Assembly (NCBI GenBank): GCA_023249305.1
Contig: JAHFCU010000018.1
Coordinates: 1-42,147, forward strand
DNA: 42,147 bases
Source of the DNA: Gemmatimonadota bacterium
Lineage (GTDB): Bacteria > Gemmatimonadota > Gemmatimonadetes > Gemmatimonadales > Gemmatimonadaceae
Reading direction: 5' to 3'
Shown: in pieces, positions 20,964-30,800 of the stretch
Layout of the letters: the number at the start of each line of letters is the position of its first letter
Position numbering within the stretch: position 1 is the stretch's first letter
Translations under genes and position numbers: made by a program
Notes under the pieces: model-generated
What the model was told of the DNA's origin: nothing
The model's input: only the letters and a program-made list of their open reading frames with translations
Database searches by the model: none

Positions 20964-23815
20964 GGCGTGCTTCCCTTGAATGCAACGATGCGACCGCGCG
21001 GGCCGACGGCCCATCCGCTATCGCGCGTCGCGAAATCAATGGCGTAGAGCGTGAGCGTGTCGCCGCGGGTCCACGTGGTGCCGAAGTCGCTTGAGAACGC
21101 CGTGCCGTACGCACCAACCGCGGCGAAGAGCGGCTTGGCCGCGCCGCGCACAGCCACCACGCCGCCCGTGATGCCCTGCGACGGCCACTTCGATGCGCGC
21201 GTCCAGGTTGCCCCTCCGTCCTGCGTGACCATCGTGACGTCACCGTTGCTTCGAGCGATGGTGTAATCGCCAGCGACCGCAATGCCGCGGTGGGCGTCGG
21301 TGAACGCGATCCCGAAGAACCCGGCGCTCGGTCCCGCAGGAATGCCAGCGCTCGAGACCAGCCACGTGCGGCCCCCGTCGGTGGTCCGGAAGACGCGCGC
21401 CTCAGGCCCACCACCGGTCGCAATCCACGCGTTTCCGCGACCGTGCACCGCGACGGATGTCCCGCTCGCGGCGAAGGCAGCCTCTCCGGGAAGCACGGGC
21501 GGAATGCCGGCGGGATCCACGCGCTCCCACGTGCTGCCGTTCTCCGTGCGCAGAATCACGAGTTTCCCGTCCACTGGGTCGCTAAACGCGAGTCCGTGCG
21601 ACGAATCCCAAAAAGCCATGCCATCGAGAAAGACGCCCTTTGTGGTGTCGCTCCACTGCAGGATCCAGTGCTGCCCGGCGTCCACCGTCCGATAGATGCG
21701 CGCCTGTCCGCGTTCGGCGGGACCAGCGCTCATCGCGTAGGCCACACGCGAACTCACGCCGTACACGTCGCGAAAGTCGAGCGAATCGGCCCCGGAGATC
21801 GAGACGTTCTCCCACGTGATGCCGCCGTTTACCGTGCGCAGGACCGTGCCGCGGCTTCCACCAGCCCACGCGATGAAACCGCTGACCGCACTGAAGCCGC
21901 GGAAGGACGCCGTGACGCCGCTCTGCTGCACGGTCCCGGGCGATACACGCGACACCCTCGTGAGCCGGTCGGCGATCTTGTCAGCCAGCGCCGCGGCGGT
22001 GGCATTGGCGCGATTGGTCAGCACGATGATCGTCGCGCGCAGGGTCGGGTAGCGAATGATTGCGTTCCGAAAGCCGACGGTGGTTCCCGTATGCCGGGTG
22101 CGCGGCAAGGCATGCCTGGTTTCGAGATACCAGCCGAAACCATAGTCCACGCCCGCGCTGTCGGAGCGCGTACCACGCCGAAAGATCAGCGCGCGGATGG
22201 AATCGCTCAGCAGTTCACGGGTCTCGAGCGCGCTGCTCCAGCGATAGAGTTCCGAAACAGACGAATAGATGCCGCCGTCTCCGAGTACAGCGGAGGTGCT
22301 GCTCTGGTCGGTGCGGACCCAGGCGCCGCCGCGGCGTGAGTAGCCATAGGCTCGGCGTTGCACCGGCGTACGCCCTTCCTCGCGCGCGAGCGTCCACGGC
22401 ATGCCGACGCGGTCGAAGATGCGCGACTTGAGAAAGTCGGCGAATCGCGTGCGGGAGCGCTTCTCGACGATCATCGCCAGCATCGCATAGCCGGTGTTGC
22501 TGTAGCGGAAACGCGAGCCAGGCGGAAAGTCGGTGGAATCGAGCGTCATCATGCGTCGCAGGACATCGGCGTCGAGCACCTGCGTGGCCTGCGAGTCGGG
22601 CACGAAGTCTTCGTAGTCACGAAGGCCGCCGTTGTGCGTCAGCAGGTGGCGCACGGTGACACGGCTGCCGTAGGCAGGGAAGCCGGGGAAGATATCCGTG
22701 AGCGATTCGTCGAGGCGCAGTTTCCCGTCCTGCACGAGGAGCATGACTGCCATCGCGGTGAACTGCTTGGTGACCGACGCGAGGCGGAAATTCGTATGCG
22801 GCGTCACGGGCGAGCGCGCCTCGAGATCGGCGAGGCCGTAGCCCTTGGCAACGAGCACCTTACCGTCCATGGCGACGAGCACCGCCGCGCCGGGAGACGC
22901 CGGGGTGTTGAAGTCGGCGAAGAGCGAGTCCACGAACGACTCATCGAGCGGACCGCCGTCTGCTGCGCGCGCGGCGACGTGGCGTGCGGCGAGGTTGTAT
23001 TCGTCGCCTGGGAGCAGTGTGAGATAAGGATGTCCAGGGTCGTTGGTGTCGCGTCCATTGTGCACGAACGCCTTGCCGCGGCCGACGATTTCGCCGTGAT
23101 CGCCGCGCACCACGAGGGCGGTGCCTTCGTCGAGCCCGATGCCCAGTAGGGTTGGATGGGCGGAAATGACTTCCTGCAAGTCGTTCTGCCGGTTGCGCGC
23201 CACGATGTGCTGGTCCACGGCGACGTCGCGCAGATACCCGAAGCCTTGCTCGTATCCCTTGGCCATCATCTGGGTGTTGCCGGCGCGCGCACCGCGCACA
23301 AGGTAACTGGCGAGAATTGACGCACCGGCCGACGTGCCACCGATCACTCCACCGCGCGTGAGCACGGCGCGCAGCTCGCGTTCGGTCTTTGTGCCGAGGT
23401 ATGAATCCACGAGGCGCCACTGCCGGCCGCCCGGAAACCAGACGCCGCGGGCCGCACGAATGGACGCCACAAACGAATCGCCCTCGGCCACGTTGCGGTC
23501 TAACGTGTGCAGGACGGTCAGGTTCGTCGCGCCGACGGCCTTGAGGCCATTGAGTCCGTTCCAGTTCGCGGGGTACGTGGAATCTTCGCCCGCGGTAGGA
23601 ATGATGACGATCGGCGAGGCAGGACCACCAGCGAGCGCAACGAAGCGGGAGAGGATCTCGGGTTCGATGTTCCCGCCACCGACGACAACGAGCGAGCCGT
23701 TCGCGGGGCCGACGCGCGTATGGATGGGCGCTGACCGGCTGGCCGGAGTGCGCGCGCACGCGGCGACAGCGATGATGACCGCGCAGAGAACGACGAGTGA
23801 GCGTCGGAGAGTCAT
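20960..23815 (-). CDS. Three-domain fusion lipoprotein: cyanophycinase-like (S51), beta-lactamase-like and Asp-box propeller
   Basis: A 951-residue exported protein. A lipobox (AVAAC, Cys20) follows a hydrophobic leader. Residues about 40-285 resemble cyanophycinase/peptidase S51, with nucleophile Ser162 in GGTSAGAS. Residues about 295-620 form a serine beta-lactamase/penicillin-binding fold with SVTK (Ser347, Lys350), YSN (Tyr438) and HTG (His575). Residues about 625-951 hold propeller repeats (GGITW, DAGQHW, GGRTW, GGATW) of the YCF48/Asp-box kind. All three catalytic signatures look intact. Each domain is common alone; the fusion is unusual. S51 enzymes cut cyanophycin or aspartyl dipeptides. 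The start at 23815 was chosen because it begins the lipoprotein signal. It is coupled by GTGA to the amidase and diverges from a GHL10 gene. Confidence 0.87.
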   Translation of the reverse strand: MTLRRSLVVLCAVIIAVAACARTPASRSAPIHTRVGPANGSLVVVGGGNIEPEILSRFVALAGGPASPIVIIPTAGEDSTYPANWNGLNGLKAVGATNLTVLHTLDRNVAEGDSFVASIRAARGVWFPGGRQWRLVDSYLGTKTERELRAVLTRGGVIGGTSAGASILASYLVRGARAGNTQMMAKGYEQGFGYLRDVAVDQHIVARNRQNDLQEVISAHPTLLGIGLDEGTALVVRGDHGEIVGRGKAFVHNGRDTNDPGHPYLTLLPGDEYNLAARHVAARAADGGPLDESFVDSLFADFNTPASPGAAVLVAMDGKVLVAKGYGLADLEARSPVTPHTNFRLASVTKQFTAMAVMLLVQDGKLRLDESLTDIFPGFPAYGSRVTVRHLLTHNGGLRDYEDFVPDSQATQVLDADVLRRMMTLDSTDFPPGSRFRYSNTGYAMLAMIVEKRSRTRFADFLKSRIFDRVGMPWTLAREEGRTPVQRRAYGYSRRGGAWVRTDQSSTSAVLGDGGIYSSVSELYRWSSALETRELLSDSIRALIFRRGTRSDSAGVDYGFGWYLETRHALPRTRHTGTTVGFRNAIIRYPTLRATIIVLTNRANATAAALADKIADRLTRVSRVSPGTVQQSGVTASFRGFSAVSGFIAWAGGSRGTVLRTVNGGITWENVSISGADSLDFRDVYGVSSRVAYAMSAGPAERGQARIYRTVDAGQHWILQWSDTTKGVFLDGMAFWDSSHGLAFSDPVDGKLVILRTENGSTWERVDPAGIPPVLPGEAAFAASGTSVAVHGRGNAWIATGGGPEARVFRTTDGGRTWLVSSAGIPAGPSAGFFGIAFTDAHRGIAVAGDYTIARSNGDVTMVTQDGGATWTRASKWPSQGITGGVVAVRGAAKPLFAAVGAYGTAFSSDFGTTWTRGDTLTLYAIDFATRDSGWAVGPRGRIVAFKGSTP

Positions 23816-23935
23816 GACCGGAAGGGCACCGGAGGCAGGAGGTCGGACGTTTGGCGATGGAGAGAATCGCCTTAACATCCCGCTTGAACGTCCGGCGGGC
23901 CAGTGGACCGCCAAGGTGCGCATTAGATTCTGTCC

Positions 23936-25534
23936 ATGCGTTCCCTTCGATTTCTTTCACTCATCGCCACCCTGCCAATGGTGGCGTATGCACAGAAGCC
24001 CACCCGGGTAAAGCGCGTGCCGCCTTCGGCCGCAGTGCCATGCGATGCGGCCGACACCACGTGCGCGGCACCCGAACTTCGTCGTGAATTCCGAGGTGTG
24101 TGGGTAGCGGCAGTCTCAAACATCGACTGGCCCTCCGCGCCGGGCCTCCCGACGGCGGACCAAAAGTCCGAGTTGTTGGCCATCCTTGACCGCGCGCAGG
24201 CACAACACCTAAACGCCGTGATCCTGCAAGTACGGCCGGCAGCAGACGCGCTGTACAAGAGCAGCATCGAACCATGGTCCGAGTACCTGACCGGCCGCCA
24301 AGGTCGCGCCCCCTCGCCGGGGTGGGATCCGTTGGCGTACGCAGTGGAGCAGGCGCATCGTCGCGGTCTTGAACTGCACGCCTGGTTCAACCCGTACCGC
24401 GCGCGCCATCCCAGCGCCAAGGGCCCTCTCTCAAGGCGGCACATCGCCAACACCGCACCGGCGCTCGTGAAGAAGTACGGCACGCACCTGTGGATGGATC
24501 CAGGGGAAAGCGCCGTGCGCAAGCGCACGCTGCGCGTTGTGCTTGATGTGGTAAGGCGCTACGACATCGATGGCGTGCATCTCGACGACTACTTCTACCC
24601 GTACAAGGAACGGACGTCGAACGGCACGACCGAGTTCCCCGATGCCCGCAGCTGGAAGAAGTACGAGAAGGCGGGTGGCACACTCGCGCGCGACGACTGG
24701 CGGCGCGAGAACGTGAATACGCTGGTTCGCCAGTTGAACGAACAGATTCACCGGGCGAAGCCGTGGGTGAAGTTCGGCGTCTCGCCGTTCGGCATCTGGC
24801 GCCCGGGATATCCGGAGCAGATCAAGGGGTTCGACGCGTACGAACAACTGTACGCCGACTCGAAGCTCTGGTGGGCGAGCAGTTGGGTGGACTACTTCAC
24901 GCCGCAGCTCTACTGGCCCATCGCGAAGCCGGAACAGAGTTTCCCCGCGCTGCTCCATTGGTGGGGCGAGCAGAACGCGACGGCGCGTCACCTCTGGCCG
25001 GGACTCTACACCGGACGTGTGCGCGAAGGGGCGTCAGACAGTACATCAGCCGGCGGCACCGCGCCCCAACGCAGCGCGTGGACGGTCGACGAGATCGTGG
25101 CTCAGCTGGACAGCACGCGCGCTTATCCGCGCAGTTCGGGCGCCGTGCACTTCTCAATGAAGGCGTTCCTCACCGACAAGGGCGGCGTGGCGTCGCGCCT
25201 GATGGAGCGCTTGTACGGTGATGTGGCACTCGTGCCGGCATCGCCGTGGCTATCGAAGCAGGCGCCTGCAGCGCCGACCGTACGCGTGCAGAAACACGCC
25301 GCGACGAGCGGGCTGACGCTCACGATGTCGCTGCCGAAGCCGCAAGTGGCGCGCTGGTACCTTGTGCAGTCGCGCATTGGAGGCGCGTGGGGAAGCCGGC
25401 TTGTGGCGTCGTGTGCGTGCAGTGAGGAAATCACGCCAAACGGTGAGGGTCAGCTACCTGACCGTCTTGTGGTGACCGCGTTGGACCGTGCGGGCGTCGC
25501 GTCACCCGCCGTGCGTGTGCTCATCGTTCCGTAG
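23936..25534 (+). CDS. GHL10-family glycoside hydrolase (DUF187, YngK/DigH-like) 1
   Basis: A 532-residue exported protein with a signal peptide (about 1-19, cleavage near AYAQ). Residues about 50-370 are the TIM-barrel GHL10 domain: FRGVWVAAVSNIDWP (52-66), ILQVRPAADALY (96-107), LELHAWFNPYR (145-155) and DGVHLDDYFYPY (212-223) with the acidic pair Asp217/218. E. coli DigH, in this family, cuts peptidoglycan glycan strands stripped of peptides, so a wall role is plausible. The last 120 residues look beta-rich. A -10-like TAGATT ends 6 bases before the ATG with no Shine-Dalgarno, so the mRNA may be leaderless. It is followed by the DUF5916 gene after 69 bp. A second member lies at 39603-40865. 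Confidence 0.9.
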   Translation: MRSLRFLSLIATLPMVAYAQKPTRVKRVPPSAAVPCDAADTTCAAPELRREFRGVWVAAVSNIDWPSAPGLPTADQKSELLAILDRAQAQHLNAVILQVRPAADALYKSSIEPWSEYLTGRQGRAPSPGWDPLAYAVEQAHRRGLELHAWFNPYRARHPSAKGPLSRRHIANTAPALVKKYGTHLWMDPGESAVRKRTLRVVLDVVRRYDIDGVHLDDYFYPYKERTSNGTTEFPDARSWKKYEKAGGTLARDDWRRENVNTLVRQLNEQIHRAKPWVKFGVSPFGIWRPGYPEQIKGFDAYEQLYADSKLWWASSWVDYFTPQLYWPIAKPEQSFPALLHWWGEQNATARHLWPGLYTGRVREGASDSTSAGGTAPQRSAWTVDEIVAQLDSTRAYPRSSGAVHFSMKAFLTDKGGVASRLMERLYGDVALVPASPWLSKQAPAAPTVRVQKHAATSGLTLTMSLPKPQVARWYLVQSRIGGAWGSRLVASCACSEEITPNGEGQLPDRLVVTALDRAGVASPAVRVLIVP

Positions 25535-25603
25535 CGACTCGGCATGCAGGAGTCAGCGGCGGGCGCGCCGCAACAATTGAAGTCGCACTCCGTAATTAGG
25601 GGC

Positions 25604-27760
25604 ATGAATACCGTCCGCCATGTTGTATCGCTGGTCGCAGTGCTTGCGTCCCAGCTTACGTCCCAAATGCCGCGCGTGCATGCCACGCGCGATAACCTGC
25701 GCCTCGATGGCCGACTGACCGAACCGGCGTGGCAGCGCGCCGACAGCATCGACGATTTTCGGCAGCGCGATCCGGTCGAGGGAGCGCCGGCAACCGAGCG
25801 CACGGTCGTGCGATTCCTGTCGACACGCGACGGGCTGTGGGTCGGCGTGCACGCGTATGATCGCGAGCCGGGACGCATCCTGCACGCGCAGCTGCGTCGC
25901 GACACGGACCTCGGAACGGACGATGGCGTGCAGCTCCTGTTGTCGCCGCTGCAGGACAAGCGCACGGCGTTCTGGTTCGCCGTAAACCCGAACGGCGCGA
26001 TGACGGATGCCGAGGTCGTGTCGTTCGAAAGTGAAAACGCGAACTGGGATGCCGTCTGGGATTCGCGCGCGGAGGTCACCGCCGATGGCTGGGTGGCCGA
26101 GTTGTTTATCCCATGGCAAACGCTTCGCTACAGAGCGGGAAGCACGGCATGGGACGTGAATCTGCGGCGCGTGATCCGACGGAAGAACGAGGATGTGCTG
26201 TGGCGAGCGTGGCGCCGCACGGAGGGGATCAGGTTTCTAGAAAAGGCGGGTGTGGTGGACGGGTTCGCCGACCTGCCGCCGCGCGCCACCGCGGAACTGC
26301 GACCGTATGCGTCACTCACCGGGAACGGCACCTCACGCGACTACGCGTCCGACGGCACGTTCAGCACGACGGCCGGTGCGGGCATGAAGGGCGCGTTCGG
26401 GCTCGATGCGAAGGTCGCGCCCACTCGCGGCCTGACGCTCGACCTCACCACGAATGCCGACTTCGCGCAAGCCGAGGTTGACCGGCAGGTTATCAACTTC
26501 ACTCGTTTCCCGTTGTTCCTGCCCGAACGACGCCCGTTCTTCACCGAAGGTGCGGGCATCTTCAATTTCGGGCGCACCGAGGAGACGCAGCTGTTCTACA
26601 GCCGGCGCATCGGACTCGGGCGCGACGGATCGCCGATCCCGCTCCTGGCCGGTGCGCGGCTGTCGGGGCGCATTGGCGAGCAACAGGCGGGAGTAATCGC
26701 GACGCGCACGGGGGGCGACCAGCCGTCCACCGACGCCGTGGTGCGTGTGCGGCGCGACTTGCTGGACCGCGGGTACATTGGCGCGATGTTCACTGGGCAT
26801 GACGAACGCAACGGCGGACTCTCCACCGCGGCGGGCGTGGACGTGGACGTGCCTTTCATCGTGCGCGGCCAGAACCTGATCTTCCTTGCCGCGAGCGCGT
26901 GGACGCACGACAGCGCGGGCGGATCACCAAACTACTCGCGGTTCGTGATCGACTTTCCCAACGACTTTGCGGAAATCTCACAACGCGTGGAGCGGGTTGA
27001 AAAGGGTTTTGATCCGTCTCTTGGTTTCGTGCAGAGCGATGGCATCGTGCGGTGGGGTGGGCAATTGCAAATTGCGCCGCGTCCGAACATTCCGTATGTG
27101 CGCCAACTCGAGTTCAAGCTGATCGACTACCAGTATGTGCAGCGGATCGGCGGCGGGCTGAGCAACGCGGAGTTCGAGGTGAGGCCACTCGGCGTCATCT
27201 TCAACTCCGGGGACCAGGTGGAGTTCAACTTGCAGCGGCAAGGAGACGCGCCGACAGAGGAGTTCGAAGTATTCGAAGGCACGACCATCGCGCCCGGATC
27301 GTATTGGTTCGACCGCTGGGAAGTCCAGTACGAAGGGGCGGCGAACCGGGCCGTGCGCCTCGACGTGACGGCGAACTTCGGGAAGTTCTACACCGGCGGC
27401 GGCGAGGACTACAGCCTGTCGCTGTCGGGACACGTGCAGCCGCACCTGTTGTGGTCGCTGTCATACGGATACACCGACGGCCGCTTCCCCTCGTCACGCT
27501 TCATCGCGCGCACGATGACGACGCGTGTCGACTATGCGCTGACGCCTCGACTGAACACGACGCTGTTTGCGCAGTGGAACAATGAGGCCAGTCGGGGCGC
27601 GCTGAACGCGCGACTTCGGTGGACGCGCACGCCAGGGAGCGACTTGTACGTGGTGCTGAACAGCGCATGGCCGACCGGACTTGAGGGACACCCGATCCCG
27701 TGGTCACGGCCGTCACGCGGCGGGCTGGTCGTGAAGTACGTGCAGTACCTGCGATACTAG
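25604..27760 (+). CDS. DUF5916 outer-membrane barrel protein with CBM9-like N-terminal domain
   Basis: A 718-residue exported protein. A signal peptide precedes a CBM9-like beta-sandwich (about 25-215; LDGRLTEPAWQRAD, DDGVQLLLSP, FWFAVNPNGAMTDAEV, WDAVWDSRAEVTADGW), followed by the DUF5916 region, whose amphipathic strands suggest an outer-membrane barrel (for example ADFAQAEVDRQVINFTRFPLFLPERRPFF near 300). The chain ends in aromatic-rich strands (VVKYVQYLRY), as in barrel proteins. Function is not established for the family; sugar binding or surface display is a guess. The ATG at 25604 is chosen because the signal peptide starts there; an upstream in-frame ATG at 25544 adds 20 unlikely residues. 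It follows the GHL10 gene and ends at a shared hairpin. Confidence 0.85.
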   Translation: MNTVRHVVSLVAVLASQLTSQMPRVHATRDNLRLDGRLTEPAWQRADSIDDFRQRDPVEGAPATERTVVRFLSTRDGLWVGVHAYDREPGRILHAQLRRDTDLGTDDGVQLLLSPLQDKRTAFWFAVNPNGAMTDAEVVSFESENANWDAVWDSRAEVTADGWVAELFIPWQTLRYRAGSTAWDVNLRRVIRRKNEDVLWRAWRRTEGIRFLEKAGVVDGFADLPPRATAELRPYASLTGNGTSRDYASDGTFSTTAGAGMKGAFGLDAKVAPTRGLTLDLTTNADFAQAEVDRQVINFTRFPLFLPERRPFFTEGAGIFNFGRTEETQLFYSRRIGLGRDGSPIPLLAGARLSGRIGEQQAGVIATRTGGDQPSTDAVVRVRRDLLDRGYIGAMFTGHDERNGGLSTAAGVDVDVPFIVRGQNLIFLAASAWTHDSAGGSPNYSRFVIDFPNDFAEISQRVERVEKGFDPSLGFVQSDGIVRWGGQLQIAPRPNIPYVRQLEFKLIDYQYVQRIGGGLSNAEFEVRPLGVIFNSGDQVEFNLQRQGDAPTEEFEVFEGTTIAPGSYWFDRWEVQYEGAANRAVRLDVTANFGKFYTGGGEDYSLSLSGHVQPHLLWSLSYGYTDGRFPSSRFIARTMTTRVDYALTPRLNTTLFAQWNNEASRGALNARLRWTRTPGSDLYVVLNSAWPTGLEGHPIPWSRPSRGGLVVKYVQYLRY

Positions 27761-27784
27761 GCGCGACGCGAACGCCAATGAAGC

Positions 27785-27814
27785 GGGGGAGCTGCGATGG
27801 TCTGCAGCTCCCCC
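27785..27814. terminator. Bidirectional hairpin between convergent genes
   Basis: GGGGGAGCTGC (27785-27795) and GCAGCTCCCCC (27804-27814) form a perfect 11-bp stem with an 8-nt loop. It lies 24 bp after both the DUF5916 stop and the stop of the convergent propeller gene. A modest T-rich run (GTCTCGTCTTGT) follows on the + strand. Confidence 0.8.
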
Positions 27815-27838
27815 GTCTCGTCTTGTCCGTGCACGCGA

Positions 27839-30800
27839 CTATGGATCGCGTCCGTCGTCGTCATCAAATGGGAAGCCGCCACCACCACCGCCGCTAATAC
27901 GCTCGACGTGCAGCACCTGCTTCATGGTCTGAGCGCCGACGGTGATTGAGACGAGGTAATCGCCGGTGCCGACAAACGGCGCACCGCCGCCCCCACGACG
28001 TCCGCCACCACCGAACATCGCGGCCATGCCGCCCGCGCCGCGGCCACCGATGGCTTGGAAAACGCTCATCAACTGGTTCTGATCGGGGGCGGCACCACCA
28101 CTCTCGCCGGCGCCGGGAGCCGGGCGATTGCCGCCGCGGCCCGGACCACCCGCACCCGGTGCAGCGGCCGGTGTCTCACCCGGACGATCCTGCCAGCGGC
28201 CGGCCTGGCCGCCGCCGAAACCGCCGCCACCACCACCGAAGGCGGCGAACTGCGTAATCATCGCCTGCATGGCATCTGGTCCACCGGTAAGCCCCGTCCG
28301 TACGCGGTCGAGGATGGGCTTGGGCATCGTCCCTTCTTTCTCGATCGAATCAAGCGCGACGATGATCTTGCGGATGTTGTTGATCGAATCACGCACCTCG
28401 GCCGGAGTCAGCTTGGGCGACGGCGGCGCCTTGCCACGGAAGTCCCACGTCACACGGTTGATGCCAGCGGCGCCTGCGCCGTTGAGCGTGCGCAGCGTGT
28501 CACCCGACGCGTCCTGGATGACAACCTTCACCTGGCCGGCGTTTGCGGTCGCGAGCTTGTACACGATCTCCGCGCCGTACTGTGCGCTCGGCACCTGGAA
28601 CAACTTCTGTCCGACAGACTCGCCGCCGAATGGCTTCTCACCCCACTGGAAAGCCGGGCGCGGCTTGAAGAGATGCGCGGCCTTGGCGACGACCGCCGCG
28701 TCCATCTGCTGCAGCGCGTTGATGTCCACGATCCAGAACCCGCGTCCATGCGTGGCGGCAATGAGTTCGCCGTCGCGCGGATGAACTGCCAGGTCCATCA
28801 CCGGCGTTGCCGGCAAGCCGGTCATGAACTTCTGCCACGACTTGCCCTTGTCGAGTGACGCGTACGCACCCACGTCGGTGCCGACAAACAGAAGGTTCTG
28901 GTTCTTGGGGTCCTCGCGGACCACGTACGCGTAGTCGGGGCCACCCGTCGGCAAGTTGCCGCTGATCGACGCAAAGGTCTTGCCGCCGTCCTTCGTCATG
29001 AAGACGTACGGGGCAAAGTCGCCACGACGGTGATTGTCGTACGTCACATAGAAGGTGAGCGAGTCGTAATGCGACGGCTCGATGCGCGAGACATACGTGC
29101 CAACTGGCACACCGGTCACGTTCTTGGTGTGCTCGTTCCACGACCCGCCATCGTTCCACGACGACCAAAGACGGCCGTCATCGGTGCCCGCGTACAGAAT
29201 GCCCGGGCGCAGCGGAGACTCGTTGAGCGACACGATGGTACCAAACGTCTCGGCGCCCGTGGCGTCCGTCGTGATGCCGCCGGTGGTCTTGGTGGACACG
29301 CGGATCTTCACCGTGTCGGCATACGACAGGTCGGGCGAAACGAAGAACATGTCGTCGCCCTGCTTGGTGGACTTCAGCACTCGGCTGGCGCCGAAGTACA
29401 TCACCTGTGGGTTGTGCGGCGAGATGAAGAACGGCGTGTTCCAGTTCCAGCGCAGGTCGGTGTCAACTGAGTCTTTCTTCTGCCCGACGCGCAGCGCCGC
29501 CTGGCGCTTGGCCTGCTCCTTCGACATCGGCTTCGTGGTGTCGGGCCGGTCGACGAGGATGGAATCTTCCCACTGTGTGTAGCGCGGACGCCACGAGGGC
29601 TTCACGAGCGCGGTGCGCTCGCCGGTTGACACCCGATAGCGGCCGATGTTGCCGCCCTGCGACTCGCCGTAGATGATGTCGGGGTTCGACGGATCCTGCG
29701 CGCTGACGAAGCCGTCGCCGCCGTTGTACGTGAACCACATCGAGTTGGTGATCGCCCCCTGCTTGCGGCGCGACGGGCCGCACCAGGTGCCGTTGTCCTG
29801 CGCGCCGCCGCACACGGTGTACGGAATCGCGTTGTCGAACGACACGTTGTAGTACTGGCCCACGGGGAGTTGGTTGCCCGCGTCCCAGTTGCCACCGCCG
29901 TCCCAGGTCTGCGACACGCCGCCGTCGTTGCCAACGACGATGTGCTGGGGGTCCTTGGGATCAATCCACATCGCGTGATGGTCCACGTGGATGCCAGCGG
30001 TCGCATTGCCGGCCGTCTTGCCGCCGTCGTTCGAGTACTTCACCGGCGTGGACGACCAGAAGACGCGATCAGGATTGTTCGGCGCGACGCGCACCTGCGA
30101 GTAATAGAACGGGCGAACGTTTTCGTCACTCCGCTTCTCCCATGTCTTGCCGCCGTCCTCCGAGCGGTAGAGTCCACTCGGCGACTTCTGCGCCTTCACG
30201 GCCGGATCCTTCTTGGGATTCGGATTCGTGTCGGCTTCGACCATGGCATACATCACGTCGGGCTTGGAGAGCGCAATTGCGATGCTGATGCGTCCCTTCA
30301 TCGTCTCCGGGAAACCGCCACCCTTCACTTCGGTCCACGTCTCGCCAGCGTCGGTGCTCTTCCAGAGCGCAGAGCCCTTGCCGCCAGACTGCAGGAAGTA
30401 CGGGCCGCGGAGGCGCTGGTAGCTCGACGCCCACACGACCCTCGCGTCGCGGGGGTCGAGCTGCACGTCAACGAAACCGGTGGAGTCGTTGATGAACTTC
30501 TTCAGTTGCCAGGTTTTGCCGCCGTCGACGGTCTTGTAGAGGCCGCGTTCCTTGTTGATCGTCCACGCCGCACCGAGAGCGGCGACGTAGGCGATGTCCT
30601 TGTTGTTCGGGTCCACGACCACGCGGCCAATATGCTGCGTCTCCTTGAGTCCGATGAACTCCCACGTACGGCCGCCATTCGTCGTCTTCCATATGCCGTT
30701 GCCCGGCGACATGGAGTTGCGCGAGTTCGGCTCGCCGGTGCCGTAGTACACGGTGTTGGTATCGGACGGCGCGATGGCAATCATGCCACCGGAGGCGACG

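Noticed and set aside
21290-22339. Plus-strand open frame opposite the three-domain fusion
   Set aside because: It is antisense to intact beta-lactamase and propeller motifs and shows no domain of its own.
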